From: Dehalococcoidia bacterium
GTDB lineage: Bacteria > Chloroflexota > Dehalococcoidia > Lucifugimonadales > Australimonadaceae
Length of the DNA: 37,207 bases
Direction: 5' to 3'
Assembly (NCBI GenBank): GCA_022449765.1
Contig: JAKUPZ010000015.1
Coordinates: 1-37,207 of the forward strand
Numbering within the stretch: the first letter of the stretch is position 1; each line of letters starts with the position of its first letter. A program made the position numbers and the translations under genes. Positions 23,766 to 32,097 of this stretch are shown in pieces. The notes under the pieces were generated by a model. That model searched no databases, was not told the origin of the DNA, and worked only from the letters and a program-made list of their open reading frames with translations.

Positions 23766-24305
23766 TTGAACCAAGATCCTATAAAAGCGGATTCTGCTTT
23801 ACGGACTATATTTTCATTCCCGCATCCCGTGAATGAGTACGCCGCAAGAAGCGTTGCCTCTATGGTCTTCATACTAGGTGTCACGATTATTGCTACCGAT
23901 CTACATTGGCTTTTATTTATTTTGACCTATGGGTTTGTTGCCCGAGTTTTGACGGGTCCCACATTAAGTCCTATGGGCCTGATTGCCACAAAAATTATTA
24001 TTCCCAAAATTATAAAAAAAACACGGAACGTAGCGGGCCCCCCAAAGCAGTTTGCTCAGCTGATTGGCTTGGCATTTTCACTTGCCGCTTTAATTTTCAC
24101 TTATGGTTTTGATATGTTTTCAGTGGGCCAAATTCTTATAGGAATCTTAGTTTTATTTGCTGGACTTGAGGCATTCGTCGGATTTTGCGCTGGATGCTTC
24201 GCTTTTGGGTGGTTGATGCGTTGGGGCATCGTACCCCCAGCAGTTTGCGATAAATGCTTCGAAGCAAATTTCAAAATTCCTTTCACAAAAATATCGCCCA
24301 AATAG
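23766..24305 (+). CDS. DUF4395 membrane protein
   Basis: The 179-residue protein has the DUF4395 signature FPHPVNEYAARSVA near the N-terminus, about four membrane spans, and the GFCAGCFAFGWLM block, with an added CDKC pair near the C-terminus. In other bacteria DUF4395 proteins travel with thioredoxin-like or thiosulfate sulfurtransferase genes, so a thiol-linked membrane role is suspected; no such partner is seen here. The start is TTG at 23766, after GAGGT. It is the first gene after the terminator and 38 bases before the proposed lutA start. Confidence 0.8.
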   Translation: MNQDPIKADSALRTIFSFPHPVNEYAARSVASMVFILGVTIIATDLHWLLFILTYGFVARVLTGPTLSPMGLIATKIIIPKIIKKTRNVAGPPKQFAQLIGLAFSLAALIFTYGFDMFSVGQILIGILVLFAGLEAFVGFCAGCFAFGWLMRWGIVPPAVCDKCFEANFKIPFTKISPK

Positions 24306-24343
24306 TTTCATTATTATCGAATATCTGTTACCTTCGTCGTGTG

Positions 24344-25114
24344 GTGCGACGTCGCGGCTGGAGCCGCTTTTCTAATAGGCCCAAAGCAAAATTAAAGGCT
24401 GCATTATGTGTAACATGCCTTATTGATCAGTTTTACCCTGAAGTTGGAGAGGCTGTTGTAAAAGTTTTGCGTGGACAGGGTGTTGATGTTTCCTTCCCCG
24501 AGGATCAAACATGCTGCGGGCAAATTGCGTTCAATGGTGGGTTCAGGAATGATGCTGCGGATGTAGCTCAACATTTCATGGATTTATTTGAAAACGAAGA
24601 ACACGTCGTAGTTCCATCGGGCTCTTGTACGAGCATGATTAAAATTTATTATCAAGAGTTATTTAAAGATGACCCTGAGCAACTCGAACGAGCTAAAGCC
24701 ATTGCGGAAAAGACATATGAGTTTTCTGATTTTCTTGTAAATGTAGTTGGCCAATCAGACGTTGGGGCTTCTTCATATGGATTAATTACGTACCATGACG
24801 CATGCCACCTGTTAAGGGAATTGGGGATTTCAAAAGAACCCCGTGAACTTATAGGAAATGTGGATGGTGTAGAGATTCAAGAAATGCACGACTCTGATTC
24901 CTGTTGTGGATTCGGAGGCCTCTTTTCTGTAAAATTTCCTGATATATCTGCAGCAATATTGGAAGAAAAAATTAAAAATATAATTGATTCTGGAGCAGGT
25001 ACCTTAGTTGCGAATGACTGTGGATGTTTGATGCAGATTCGAGGGGCAATGCAACGGAAAAACCTAAACGTTCGAGCAGTTCACATTGCTGAATTATTGG
25101 CGGAAGGTGAATAG
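24344..25114 (+). CDS. lutA: LutA/LldE-like Fe-S oxidoreductase with two CCG domains
   Basis: The protein matches the LutA subunit of the LutABC L-lactate oxidation complex: LKAALCVTCLIDQFYPEVGEA, QTCCGQIAFNGGF, TYHDACHLLRELGISKEPRE and SCCGFGGLFSVKFPDIS, which are two Cys-Cys-Gly (CCG) domains. The start is unclear: homologues begin right at ALCVTCL, but no ATG, GTG or TTG lies there. The nearest are two GTGs at 24341 and 24344, giving a basic 16-residue leader (256 residues in all), and an ATG at 24254 that would overlap the previous gene. GTG 24344 is chosen as a compromise. lutB follows 1 base after the stop. Confidence 0.85.
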   Translation: MRRRGWSRFSNRPKAKLKAALCVTCLIDQFYPEVGEAVVKVLRGQGVDVSFPEDQTCCGQIAFNGGFRNDAADVAQHFMDLFENEEHVVVPSGSCTSMIKIYYQELFKDDPEQLERAKAIAEKTYEFSDFLVNVVGQSDVGASSYGLITYHDACHLLRELGISKEPRELIGNVDGVEIQEMHDSDSCCGFGGLFSVKFPDISAAILEEKIKNIIDSGAGTLVANDCGCLMQIRGAMQRKNLNVRAVHIAELLAEGE

Positions 25115-25115
25115 T

Positions 25116-26573
25116 GTGGCTCAAGTAAAAACGGCTGAGTTTAAGAAAATATCGAAACAAGCTATTAAAAATGAGAAACTCCAACATTCCCTAGACCATG
25201 TGATGGAGCATTTTGTGAGCGCTCGCTCTTCAATTATTGACCAAGATATTGGTGCAGAGAATTGGGAACTATTAAGAACACGCGCTGCCAGTATCAAGCA
25301 ATCTACCATTGAAAACTTGGATTACTATCTTGACTTGGTTGATAAAAACGTTCGTAGAAATGGTGGCTATGTACATTTTGCTAACGATGCGAACGAAGCT
25401 AACCAAATTGTCTTAGATATTGCTAAACGTAACGAAGTCAAAACAGTAATAAAAAGTAAATCCATGGTTTCTGAAGAGATGGGTATTAATGAAGTGCTTG
25501 AAAAAGCCGGGATTGAACCTGTAGAAACCGATCTTGGGGAATATATTATTCAGCTGGCAGGAGAAACTCCTTTTCATATCATTGCTCCAGCTATGCACAA
25601 GACAAAAGAGGAAGTATCTGATCTTTTTCAGGACTGGCTGAAGACTGCACCAACTCAAGATATAAAACGATTATGCATATATGCTCGTGACGCGCTACGA
25701 GAGAAATTCGCAACAGCTGAGATGGGCATTAGTGGGGCTAATTTTGTTGTTGCCGAAACAGGAACTGTTTGTTTGGTTACAAATGAAGGTAACGGAAGGA
25801 TGACTACCTCTGCCCCACGAGTACATGTGGTTTTAGCTGGGATGGAGAAAATTGTTCCTGCAATTGAAGACTTGGCCCTTTTTCTTAGGCTTCTGCCACG
25901 CTCAGCCACAGGCCAAAGGATTACTAGTTATAACACCTTTGCAAGCGGACCTCGTAATCAAAGTGACGAAGACGGACCCGAGGAATTTCACCTGGTCATA
26001 GTTGATAACGGCAGAATGAACCTGCTAAAAGACGAAGAGATGAGGGAAGCACTCCGGTGTATAAGGTGCGGAGCTTGCTTAAATCATTGCCCGGTTTACA
26101 AAAAAATTGGTGGACATGCATATGGCTGGGTATATTCCGGTCCAATTGGTGCAATTGTCACACCCCCAATGACTAATATGAAAGTGGCGAGTGATCTGCC
26201 CTATGCTTCCACTTTATGTGGGACATGCAGAGATGTATGCCCTGTGAAAATCGATATCCCCAAGTTATTACTACATTTGAGGCATAAAGTTGCAGAAGGC
26301 TCATCGTCTGAAAGAGGCTCTGCATGGATGGAAAGGCTGTTTATTGGGCAATGGCATAAGACCGTACGTAACCGGAAGTCTCTTGAACGCAGAGTGAAAT
26401 TAGCAAGGATTTTTCTTAAGCCAATTAGCCGTAACGGCAAGATCAAGAAATTAAGGGCTCCAATGGTCAGTGGATGGACAAATTCTCGAGATTTCCCTGC
26501 ATTGGCTCCCAAATCTTTTGGTGATATATGGAAAAGCGGTTTATCTGGAAATAACGGTAATAGGAATCAGTAG
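25116..26573 (+). CDS. lutB: LutB/LldF-like iron-sulfur lactate oxidation subunit
   Basis: The 485-residue protein has the LUD domain (TVIKSKSMVSEEMGIN, ISGANFVVAETGTVCLVTNE) followed by two 4Fe-4S motifs, CIRCGACLNHCPVY and CGTCRDVCPVKIDIP, the standard LutB plan. With LutA and LutC it oxidises L-lactate (or another 2-hydroxy acid) to the keto acid and passes electrons to the quinone pool. The start is GTG at 25116, with AAGGTGA 5 bases upstream and 1 base after the lutA stop; an earlier TTG (25086) would overlap lutA. All motifs are intact. Confidence 0.94.
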   Translation: MAQVKTAEFKKISKQAIKNEKLQHSLDHVMEHFVSARSSIIDQDIGAENWELLRTRAASIKQSTIENLDYYLDLVDKNVRRNGGYVHFANDANEANQIVLDIAKRNEVKTVIKSKSMVSEEMGINEVLEKAGIEPVETDLGEYIIQLAGETPFHIIAPAMHKTKEEVSDLFQDWLKTAPTQDIKRLCIYARDALREKFATAEMGISGANFVVAETGTVCLVTNEGNGRMTTSAPRVHVVLAGMEKIVPAIEDLALFLRLLPRSATGQRITSYNTFASGPRNQSDEDGPEEFHLVIVDNGRMNLLKDEEMREALRCIRCGACLNHCPVYKKIGGHAYGWVYSGPIGAIVTPPMTNMKVASDLPYASTLCGTCRDVCPVKIDIPKLLLHLRHKVAEGSSSERGSAWMERLFIGQWHKTVRNRKSLERRVKLARIFLKPISRNGKIKKLRAPMVSGWTNSRDFPALAPKSFGDIWKSGLSGNNGNRNQ

Positions 26574-26575
26574 CT

Positions 26576-27328
26576 GTGCCATATATTCCACCAGAACATC
26601 CTAATAAATCAGCGTTTCTAAAAAAGGTGAGAGAAGCCTTGGGTAGAACTCATCCTATCCTGCATGCTCCTGATCACCCTCCGCTAAAATCTAATATTGC
26701 GCGGCAAAGAGAAAAAGTGCGGACCATCGTTGCCAGAAATGATGCTCGTATGCTTACAAATATTAATCGCTTAATGGAGAATGCTTCATTTGCCTCTTGG
26801 AACGTGCATAGGGTTGAAAGTTATGAGGATGCTGCAGCAACTATTGCCCGTGTAGCACGTTCTCATAAAGTAAAGAACGTTATTCGGTCATCTGAAGAAA
26901 TTTTTAAGAAGGTAGACGTAGATAAAAGCTTGAGATCGGTTGGAGCACCTCCAACAATTTTAGCTTCAAGCCGTACCCGCCGCAGAGGCCAATTAAAAAG
27001 CATTGCGTTCAAGTCTGAAATGGGCGTAACGGGTGTTGGATATGCTATAGCAGAAACAGCAAGCTGCGCTGTTATTCCGCGTAAAGGAGTAGCTCGACTA
27101 ACCTCACTGGCTCCTTCTGTTTTGATATTGCTGGTTGAGACTGACCAAATATTAGAGAATTTGGACGATTTTTTTGCGATTACCAGACTCAAAAGAATGG
27201 AATCTAGGAGCCATGGACCGAACTATTATAATTTCATATCAGGTCCCTCGCGTACTGCAGACATAGAGCAAACCTTAACTGTTGGGGTTCACGGTCCGGG
27301 GGAAGTTCATATGGTAATTGTGGGGTAA
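26576..27328 (+). CDS. lutC: LutC/LldG-like LUD domain protein
   Basis: The 250-residue protein has the LUD fold seen in LutC: HKVKNVIRSSEEIFKK, then MGVTGVGYAIAETASCAVIP, ARLTSLAPSVLILLVE and a C-terminal GPSRTADIEQTLTVGVHGPGE, the closing motif diagnostic for the family. It is the third subunit of the lactate oxidation complex. It starts at GTG 26576, 2 bases after the lutB stop, and precedes an SDR gene by 2 bases, so the whole set reads as one operon. Confidence 0.92.
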   Translation: MPYIPPEHPNKSAFLKKVREALGRTHPILHAPDHPPLKSNIARQREKVRTIVARNDARMLTNINRLMENASFASWNVHRVESYEDAAATIARVARSHKVKNVIRSSEEIFKKVDVDKSLRSVGAPPTILASSRTRRRGQLKSIAFKSEMGVTGVGYAIAETASCAVIPRKGVARLTSLAPSVLILLVETDQILENLDDFFAITRLKRMESRSHGPNYYNFISGPSRTADIEQTLTVGVHGPGEVHMVIVG

Positions 27329-27330
27329 CT

Positions 27331-28080
27331 ATGAAATTAAAAGATAAAGTAATAATCATTACTGGGGCAGCAAGGCACCTTGGTCAGGCTTATGCAATTA
27401 GGTTAGCCCAAGAGGGAGCTAAATTAGTTGTAACTGATGTGAGAGATTGCAAAGAGACTGAAGAACTTTGCAAGGCTGAAGGGGCAGAAGTTATATCTTT
27501 AGCTACTGACGTTACTGATGTGCAACAAACCGAAAACTTAGCGCTTAGGGCGTATGAGAAATTTGGGAAAATAGACGGATTATTGAACAATGCAGGATTA
27601 ATGCAGAACATTACGGGTCCGTCACTAATGGATGTTGACCCTGAATGGTGGGATCGTGTGTTCAATGTTAATGCACGAGGGACGTACCTGTGTACACGCG
27701 CTGTGTTTCCGTACATGCGTGAGCAGATGTATGGGAAAATTATTAATGTGGGTTCTACCACAATGTTGAGAACCTCAAATAGGGTTAATGATAGTAATCC
27801 ACACTATGTTGCATCGAAAGGTGCAATCATGGCGTTCACACGTTCAATTTGTCGGGAGCTAGGCCAATTTAATATATGCGTGAATACACTTGCTCCAGGC
27901 GGTACCGATCAGGAAATAGATCGATTGGGTTCCAATGCTACGCCCGAAGATTCACGTGCTTTCGGTCGTAGAGGAGTCCCTAGTGACTTGACTGGGACTG
28001 TGGTTTTTTTGCTTTCAGACGACGCTGACTTTATTACTGGTCAGTTATTTGCAGTAAATGGTGGAAAAGAAGTTTCGTAA
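27331..28080 (+). CDS. Short-chain dehydrogenase/reductase at end of lut operon
   Basis: The 249-residue classical SDR has ITGAARHLGQAYA as cofactor motif (His at the spot often held by Gly-Ile), GLLNNAGLM, a Ser in INVGSTTML, and Y-x3-K in HYVASKGAIM. An insertion (RTSNRVNDSNP) widens the space between Ser and Tyr. The C-terminus ends ITGQLFAVNGGKE. It may convert a hydroxy acid or ketone linked to the LutABC substrate. It starts 2 bases after lutC and converges on gmk with 3 bases between, no terminator visible. Confidence 0.92.
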   Translation: MKLKDKVIIITGAARHLGQAYAIRLAQEGAKLVVTDVRDCKETEELCKAEGAEVISLATDVTDVQQTENLALRAYEKFGKIDGLLNNAGLMQNITGPSLMDVDPEWWDRVFNVNARGTYLCTRAVFPYMREQMYGKIINVGSTTMLRTSNRVNDSNPHYVASKGAIMAFTRSICRELGQFNICVNTLAPGGTDQEIDRLGSNATPEDSRAFGRRGVPSDLTGTVVFLLSDDADFITGQLFAVNGGKEVS

Positions 28081-28083
28081 TTT

Positions 28084-28677
28084 TTAAAGGCGTATCGATT
28101 GAGATTCCGGTCGATTTTGCTCTGAAGCTACAATTTCTAATATTTGTTCGACCGTATCCTCTAGCTTATCAGTATCGTTAATCACGACAGAATCAAACCA
28201 ACTAGACTGATCCATTTCGTGCTTAGCGGTGGCGATACGAATGTCCATTTGAGCAGCTGAATCGGCTTTTCGTTCCCTCAATCTACGCTCTAATTCCATT
28301 AACGATGGAGGGGCAATAAATATGAGCAGTGCATTTCGTTCTAGAGACTTGATGGTTCTTGCTCCTTGAACATCTATTTTTACAAAGGCATTGGTAGCGT
28401 TATTCAAAGCTTCACGGATTTGTTTTTTAGGAACACCATAATGGTTTCCATAGACTTCGGCATGCTCTAAAAATTCATCTTTCGCCTGCAGATCTAAAAA
28501 TTGATTTTTGCTCAGAAATATATAATCATACCCGTCTTTCTCATTAGCTCTCATTGGCCGCGTTGTAGCTGTTACTGCGTAGGAAAAATCAGGACGATGA
28601 ATACGCAATTGCTCAAGGATGGCGTCTTTGCCTACACCAGATGGGCCTGAAATAACGACTAGTAAAGGATTAATCAA
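28084..28677 (-). CDS. gmk: Guanylate kinase
   Basis: The 197-residue protein carries the P-loop GPSGVGKD (11-18), the GMP-binding block ATTRPMRANEKDGYDYIFLS, then EVYGNHYGVPK and the lid/core FVKIDVQGARTIK. It phosphorylates GMP to GDP. Length and motifs are normal. Its ATG lies 1 base after the aroA stop, so it is the second gene of a two-gene minus-strand operon. Confidence 0.97.
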   Translation of the reverse strand: MINPLLVVISGPSGVGKDAILEQLRIHRPDFSYAVTATTRPMRANEKDGYDYIFLSKNQFLDLQAKDEFLEHAEVYGNHYGVPKKQIREALNNATNAFVKIDVQGARTIKSLERNALLIFIAPPSLMELERRLRERKADSAAQMDIRIATAKHEMDQSSWFDSVVINDTDKLEDTVEQILEIVASEQNRPESQSIRL

Positions 28678-28678
28678 C

Positions 28679-29953
28679 CTACGCCACCTTAAGAGACTCT
28701 AAGTCTTCCCAAAAAGTAGGGTATGAAATCGATGCAGCATCTGCATCTTGAACGTAGGTTTGCCCAGAAGCAAGGAGGCCAGCGATACCCATTGTCATTG
28801 CGATCCTGTGATCAGAATAGGTTTGATGATTGGAGCCTTTGAGTAGTTTGCCTCCGGTAATAATTAAGCCATCTTTGGTTTCTTGAACCAATGCACCAAG
28901 GCGGGAAAGCTCACTCTGCATTGCAAAAATTCGATCAGATTCCTTAATTCTAAGTTCTTCTGCATCACGAATAATTGTAGTTCCTTTGGCGAAGCATGCC
29001 GCAAGAGAGAGTATTGGAATTTCGTCGATTAATCTTGGAATCAAATCTCCTTCAATAACGGCCGAGTTCAATTCGCTTGATTCGGCAATAATGTCCCCCA
29101 CTAACTCTCCACCTTCTAATCTTTTGTTTTCTATGTTGATTGAAGCTCCCATCATTTCTAGGGCGTCAAGTATTCCTGTTCGAGTAGGATTAATGCCCAC
29201 ATTCTGAATAGTTATTTTCGCATTAGAATGACAAATTGCTGCCACTACCCAATAAGCTGCAGAACTTATGTCTGCAGGCACATTGACATCGATTGCATTA
29301 AGTTGACCAGGTTCAATGTTTAGGCTTAGTCCGTGCTCGGAAACGTTAATACCCATTGCTCGGAACATCAGTTCAGTGTGGTCTCTGGAAAACGCAGGTT
29401 GGTGAATTATAGTGGGTCCGTCTGCATAAAGCGCTGCCAACAGTAGTGCGCTTTTTACTTGAGCGGATGGAATTGGCATGTCGTATTCAATCCCATGTAG
29501 ATTAGATTGCTTGAAAACAAGTGGGCAAAGTCTGCCGCCTTGCCTGCCTTCAATACTAGCGCCCATTTCACGTAGTGGGTCGACTATTCTTGCCATTGGT
29601 CGCATGCGAATTGATTTATCTCCGCTCATTATGGACAGGAATTTTTGACCTGATAGCACTCCAGCCATTAACCGTGTAGTGGTTCCACTATTTCCTGTAT
29701 ATAGCAAATTTGAAGGCTCTTTTAATTCTCCGCCTACAATATTGATTAATCCATCAGTTTTTTTAATCTTTGCTCCGAGTGCTCGGAGTACTTTTAAAGT
29801 AGATTGAACATCAGCTCCAGTTCCGTAATTACTGATGTGCGAAGTTCCTCGGGCAAGTGCGTTAAATATTGCAGACCTATGCGAGATTGACTTGTCACCA
29901 GGAGGTGTGATCGTCCCCCGAAGTTTATGAGGTTGTTGAATAACTGTATCCAT
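28679..29953 (-). CDS. aroA: 3-phosphoshikimate 1-carboxyvinyltransferase (EPSP synthase)
   Basis: The 424-residue enzyme of the shikimate pathway joins PEP to shikimate-3-phosphate. Seen motifs: PGDKSISHRSAIFNAL near the start (Lys21), YTGNSGTTTRLMAGVLSG, SGDKSIRMRPMARIVDPLREMGA and the C-terminal LRIKESDRIFAM and DHRIAMTMGIAGL. The pattern is closer to the Bacillus-like form than to the E. coli form (inference). The ATG at 29953 follows GGAG and gives the standard start; a TTG 15 bases upstream is less likely. It is followed at once by gmk. Confidence 0.97.
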   Translation of the reverse strand: MDTVIQQPHKLRGTITPPGDKSISHRSAIFNALARGTSHISNYGTGADVQSTLKVLRALGAKIKKTDGLINIVGGELKEPSNLLYTGNSGTTTRLMAGVLSGQKFLSIMSGDKSIRMRPMARIVDPLREMGASIEGRQGGRLCPLVFKQSNLHGIEYDMPIPSAQVKSALLLAALYADGPTIIHQPAFSRDHTELMFRAMGINVSEHGLSLNIEPGQLNAIDVNVPADISSAAYWVVAAICHSNAKITIQNVGINPTRTGILDALEMMGASINIENKRLEGGELVGDIIAESSELNSAVIEGDLIPRLIDEIPILSLAACFAKGTTIIRDAEELRIKESDRIFAMQSELSRLGALVQETKDGLIITGGKLLKGSNHQTYSDHRIAMTMGIAGLLASGQTYVQDADAASISYPTFWEDLESLKVA

Positions 29954-29989
29954 GGATCTCCAAATCAAAAATTGCGGATAAAGATCTCT

Positions 29990-30340
29990 CTAAAGGTTAT
30001 CAGGCAATATAAAAGAACCGAAACTATCTGCTTCTATTGGTATAACCCTAGTTATTGCATCTTTGTTTAATCGCCCGTATATATGAGGATACCAGTCATT
30101 GGGATACGATTCTTCCATCAATAGGGGGCTTTTAAGCTTCGCAGTTTCGATTTCAAGCAGAATTAGAGCTTGGTGACTTGAAAAATGCCGCCCTATAACA
30201 TTAAGTAATTGCCCTTTAGTGCAATTATGTATGAAGCCTTCATTTTTCAAGGATTCAGTTTCATAAAAAGGAAGACTTTGAAATTGATTCCAAATTTTGG
30301 ACGTTGTTACATGTAGAATCTTTTGCGGTTTACTATTCAT
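29990..30340 (-). CDS. DUF952 family protein
   Basis: The 116-residue protein has the DUF952 blocks ILHVTTSKIWNQ, GFIHNCTKGQLLNVIGRHF, ALILLEIETAKLKSPL and WYPHIYGRLNKDAITRVIPIE. This is a small domain of unknown function, related to ADP-ribosyltransferase-like folds. It lies 36 bases upstream of aroA on the same strand and is divergent from a tiny plus-strand gene only 18 bases away. Confidence 0.85.
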   Translation of the reverse strand: MNSKPQKILHVTTSKIWNQFQSLPFYETESLKNEGFIHNCTKGQLLNVIGRHFSSHQALILLEIETAKLKSPLLMEESYPNDWYPHIYGRLNKDAITRVIPIEADSFGSFILPDNL

Positions 30341-30358
30341 ATATTTACTGAGGTACCT

Positions 30359-30523
30359 ATGGCGTTAATTACTCCAACTGACCGATCTTTAATAAATGTA
30401 ATTTCAGCGTATGAGCGCGAGATAATGGGCCAGAAATTAACTATTGCGCAAATTAACCGAATTGCTGAATCAACGAAGCGATTGTTATTGGATGAAATCC
30501 ATTCCGCGAAACATTCACGATGA
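30359..30523 (+). CDS. Small hypothetical protein (54 residues)
   Basis: This short gene starts at ATG 30359, after GAGGT at a good 5-base spacing, and encodes a charged helical protein, MALITPTDRSLINVISAYER onward, ending in a Lys/His/Arg tail. A longer reading from 30323 would overlap the divergent DUF952 gene and is rejected. No family is recognised. It converges on the M50 protease gene with 1 base between the stops. The clear ribosome site and clean placement support a real gene. Confidence 0.6.
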   Translation: MALITPTDRSLINVISAYEREIMGQKLTIAQINRIAESTKRLLLDEIHSAKHSR

Positions 30524-30524
30524 T

Positions 30525-31211
30525 TTACCTCATTAAAAATGCACCAAATTGAAGGACTGGCTGGAAAACGAACCCTAGCGGGTTTAAGTCTGTTAGAACT
30601 GAGAGCCCTATAATAAGGATCAATAAAATCAGCCCCAGTCGTTCAAAGTTATCTACTAAGTGAAGCCAATTTCTTGGAACTATCCCACTAAGAATCCCTG
30701 CCCCATCTAATGGTCCTAAGGGCAGTAGGTTGAAAGCAGCGAGAATTAGATTCAGTAAAATACTGTAGGTTGCAACAATATTAACCCAGGCAGGTATATT
30801 TAGGGTCCTTAGCTCTGACCTACTGAAATCTCCTGCTTCAAGTAGACCTACTTGGAATAACAGCGCTAGCCCTAACGCGATGAGAACATTTGCTGCCGGT
30901 CCCGCTAGCGATACAATTGCCAACCCTTGTCGCCCGAATCGTAAATTGCGTGGATCCACAGGTACCGGTTTACCCCATCCGAAGCCAAGGATAAGTAACA
31001 TAATTGTTCCAGCAGGATCCAAATGTGCTTTGGGATTAAGCGTGATTCTGCCTAGTCTCATTGAGGTCGGGTCACCAAGTTTTCTTGCTATAAAGGCATG
31101 TGAAGCTTCATGGAAGGTTATTCCTATAATCAATGAAAGGCTTATGCATGTAATTAGAACAAAGAAAGCGAAGGGGTCATCAAGGAGTAAATCAGTTTGA
31201 GCTAGTAGCAT
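30525..31211 (-). CDS. Site-2-type M50 membrane metalloprotease
   Basis: The 228-residue protein has the zinc motif H34-E-A-S-H38 in ITFHEASHAFIARKLGDPTS, the RLGRITLNPKAHLDPAGT stretch after it and the NLLPLGPLDGAGIL motif, whose Asp is the third zinc ligand. About five to six membrane spans surround these. It belongs to the compact M50 group without PDZ domains (SpoIVFB/YwhC-like). It probably cuts membrane-bound proteins within the bilayer; the substrate is not identifiable. Confidence 0.92.
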   Translation of the reverse strand: MLLAQTDLLLDDPFAFFVLITCISLSLIIGITFHEASHAFIARKLGDPTSMRLGRITLNPKAHLDPAGTIMLLILGFGWGKPVPVDPRNLRFGRQGLAIVSLAGPAANVLIALGLALLFQVGLLEAGDFSRSELRTLNIPAWVNIVATYSILLNLILAAFNLLPLGPLDGAGILSGIVPRNWLHLVDNFERLGLILLILIIGLSVLTDLNPLGFVFQPVLQFGAFLMR

Positions 31212-31237
31212 TCTTTTTTGACCAATTTATAGATTTG

Positions 31238-31990
31238 CTAGTCCTCTTCATACTCGTCATCAGGATCAGTACTAATCCTATTAGATAACGATGAGTTAAC
31301 CTTCCTTTGATCGCGGTCAAGTGTTTTTTGAGGAAGTGCTAGTAATGACGTATGAAGCTTTGCAAATTCTTCAATGGAATTATCTTGCAAATCAATAATT
31401 AATGCCGCAATGCCTACGTCCCGGAGCCCTCTCAATTCATCATCTAATGGGATAGAGCTTAAGTGTAAGAATACAGGTTTGGACGTTGCTGTACTAATAC
31501 GTCCGATCTGCAGTAAATGATCTATGGTGAGTTCATTGCCGCCAAGGATCTGAATAATAAAGGCATTTACAGGTAGTAGGTCAATAGCCCTAGTTAAGCC
31601 TTCATCTATCCCTAAGTCTACAGTCATGAGGAACGTTCGTTCATTTGCAGTTAAAGAGCCTACAGTAGTAGAAGAATCATCGAATATTTCAAAATCGATA
31701 CCTTTTATTTCCTTTGATTGAGGAGTGGCGCTCCATACCCCGAACATCAAAGGGCTAAGTAGCTTTGCTGATTTATCTAGTGCTGCTTTGGTTGTTTTAT
31801 CGGTCGCCTTTATTACAACACCATCAAGTTTTGCAATATTTGCTTTTTTAGTTTCATCGGTTTGATTAGCATCGATTGCACCTAAGACCAAAATAGGCGA
31901 CACATCTTCCCTTTTGGATGAACCGCCAAAACCTAGTGGCTGGACGAATCGATCTCCTGCTCGATCAAGCTTGTCGAGTAATTGACTCAT
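31238..31990 (-). CDS. Hypothetical cytoplasmic protein, possibly TIM-barrel-like
   Basis: The 250-residue protein has no recognised family. It alternates strand-like stretches (ILVLGAIDAN, LDGVVIKATD, FLMTVDLGI, AFIIQILGG, PVFLHLSSIP, IAALIIDLQD) with helices, which suggests a barrel. It ends in an acidic tail, STDPDDEYEED. No catalytic motif stands out. AGGAATATTC precedes the ATG. It lies 26 bases before the M50 gene on the same strand and may be co-transcribed with it. Confidence 0.7.
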   Translation of the reverse strand: MSQLLDKLDRAGDRFVQPLGFGGSSKREDVSPILVLGAIDANQTDETKKANIAKLDGVVIKATDKTTKAALDKSAKLLSPLMFGVWSATPQSKEIKGIDFEIFDDSSTTVGSLTANERTFLMTVDLGIDEGLTRAIDLLPVNAFIIQILGGNELTIDHLLQIGRISTATSKPVFLHLSSIPLDDELRGLRDVGIAALIIDLQDNSIEEFAKLHTSLLALPQKTLDRDQRKVNSSLSNRISTDPDDEYEED

Positions 31991-32097
31991 GAATATTCCT
32001 AAATCTAGTTATTATGGTACGCAAGACTTATAAACCAGCGATAGTTGATTCTAACAGTCGTTCGATCCTCTGTGCTACTCTTCATATATGGTGTTGA

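Noticed and set aside
23766-24305. Fusion of DUF4395 with LutA through the ATG at 24254
   Set aside because: That start lies inside the DUF4395 gene in another frame, and the translated leader resembles nothing; a later start is more likely.
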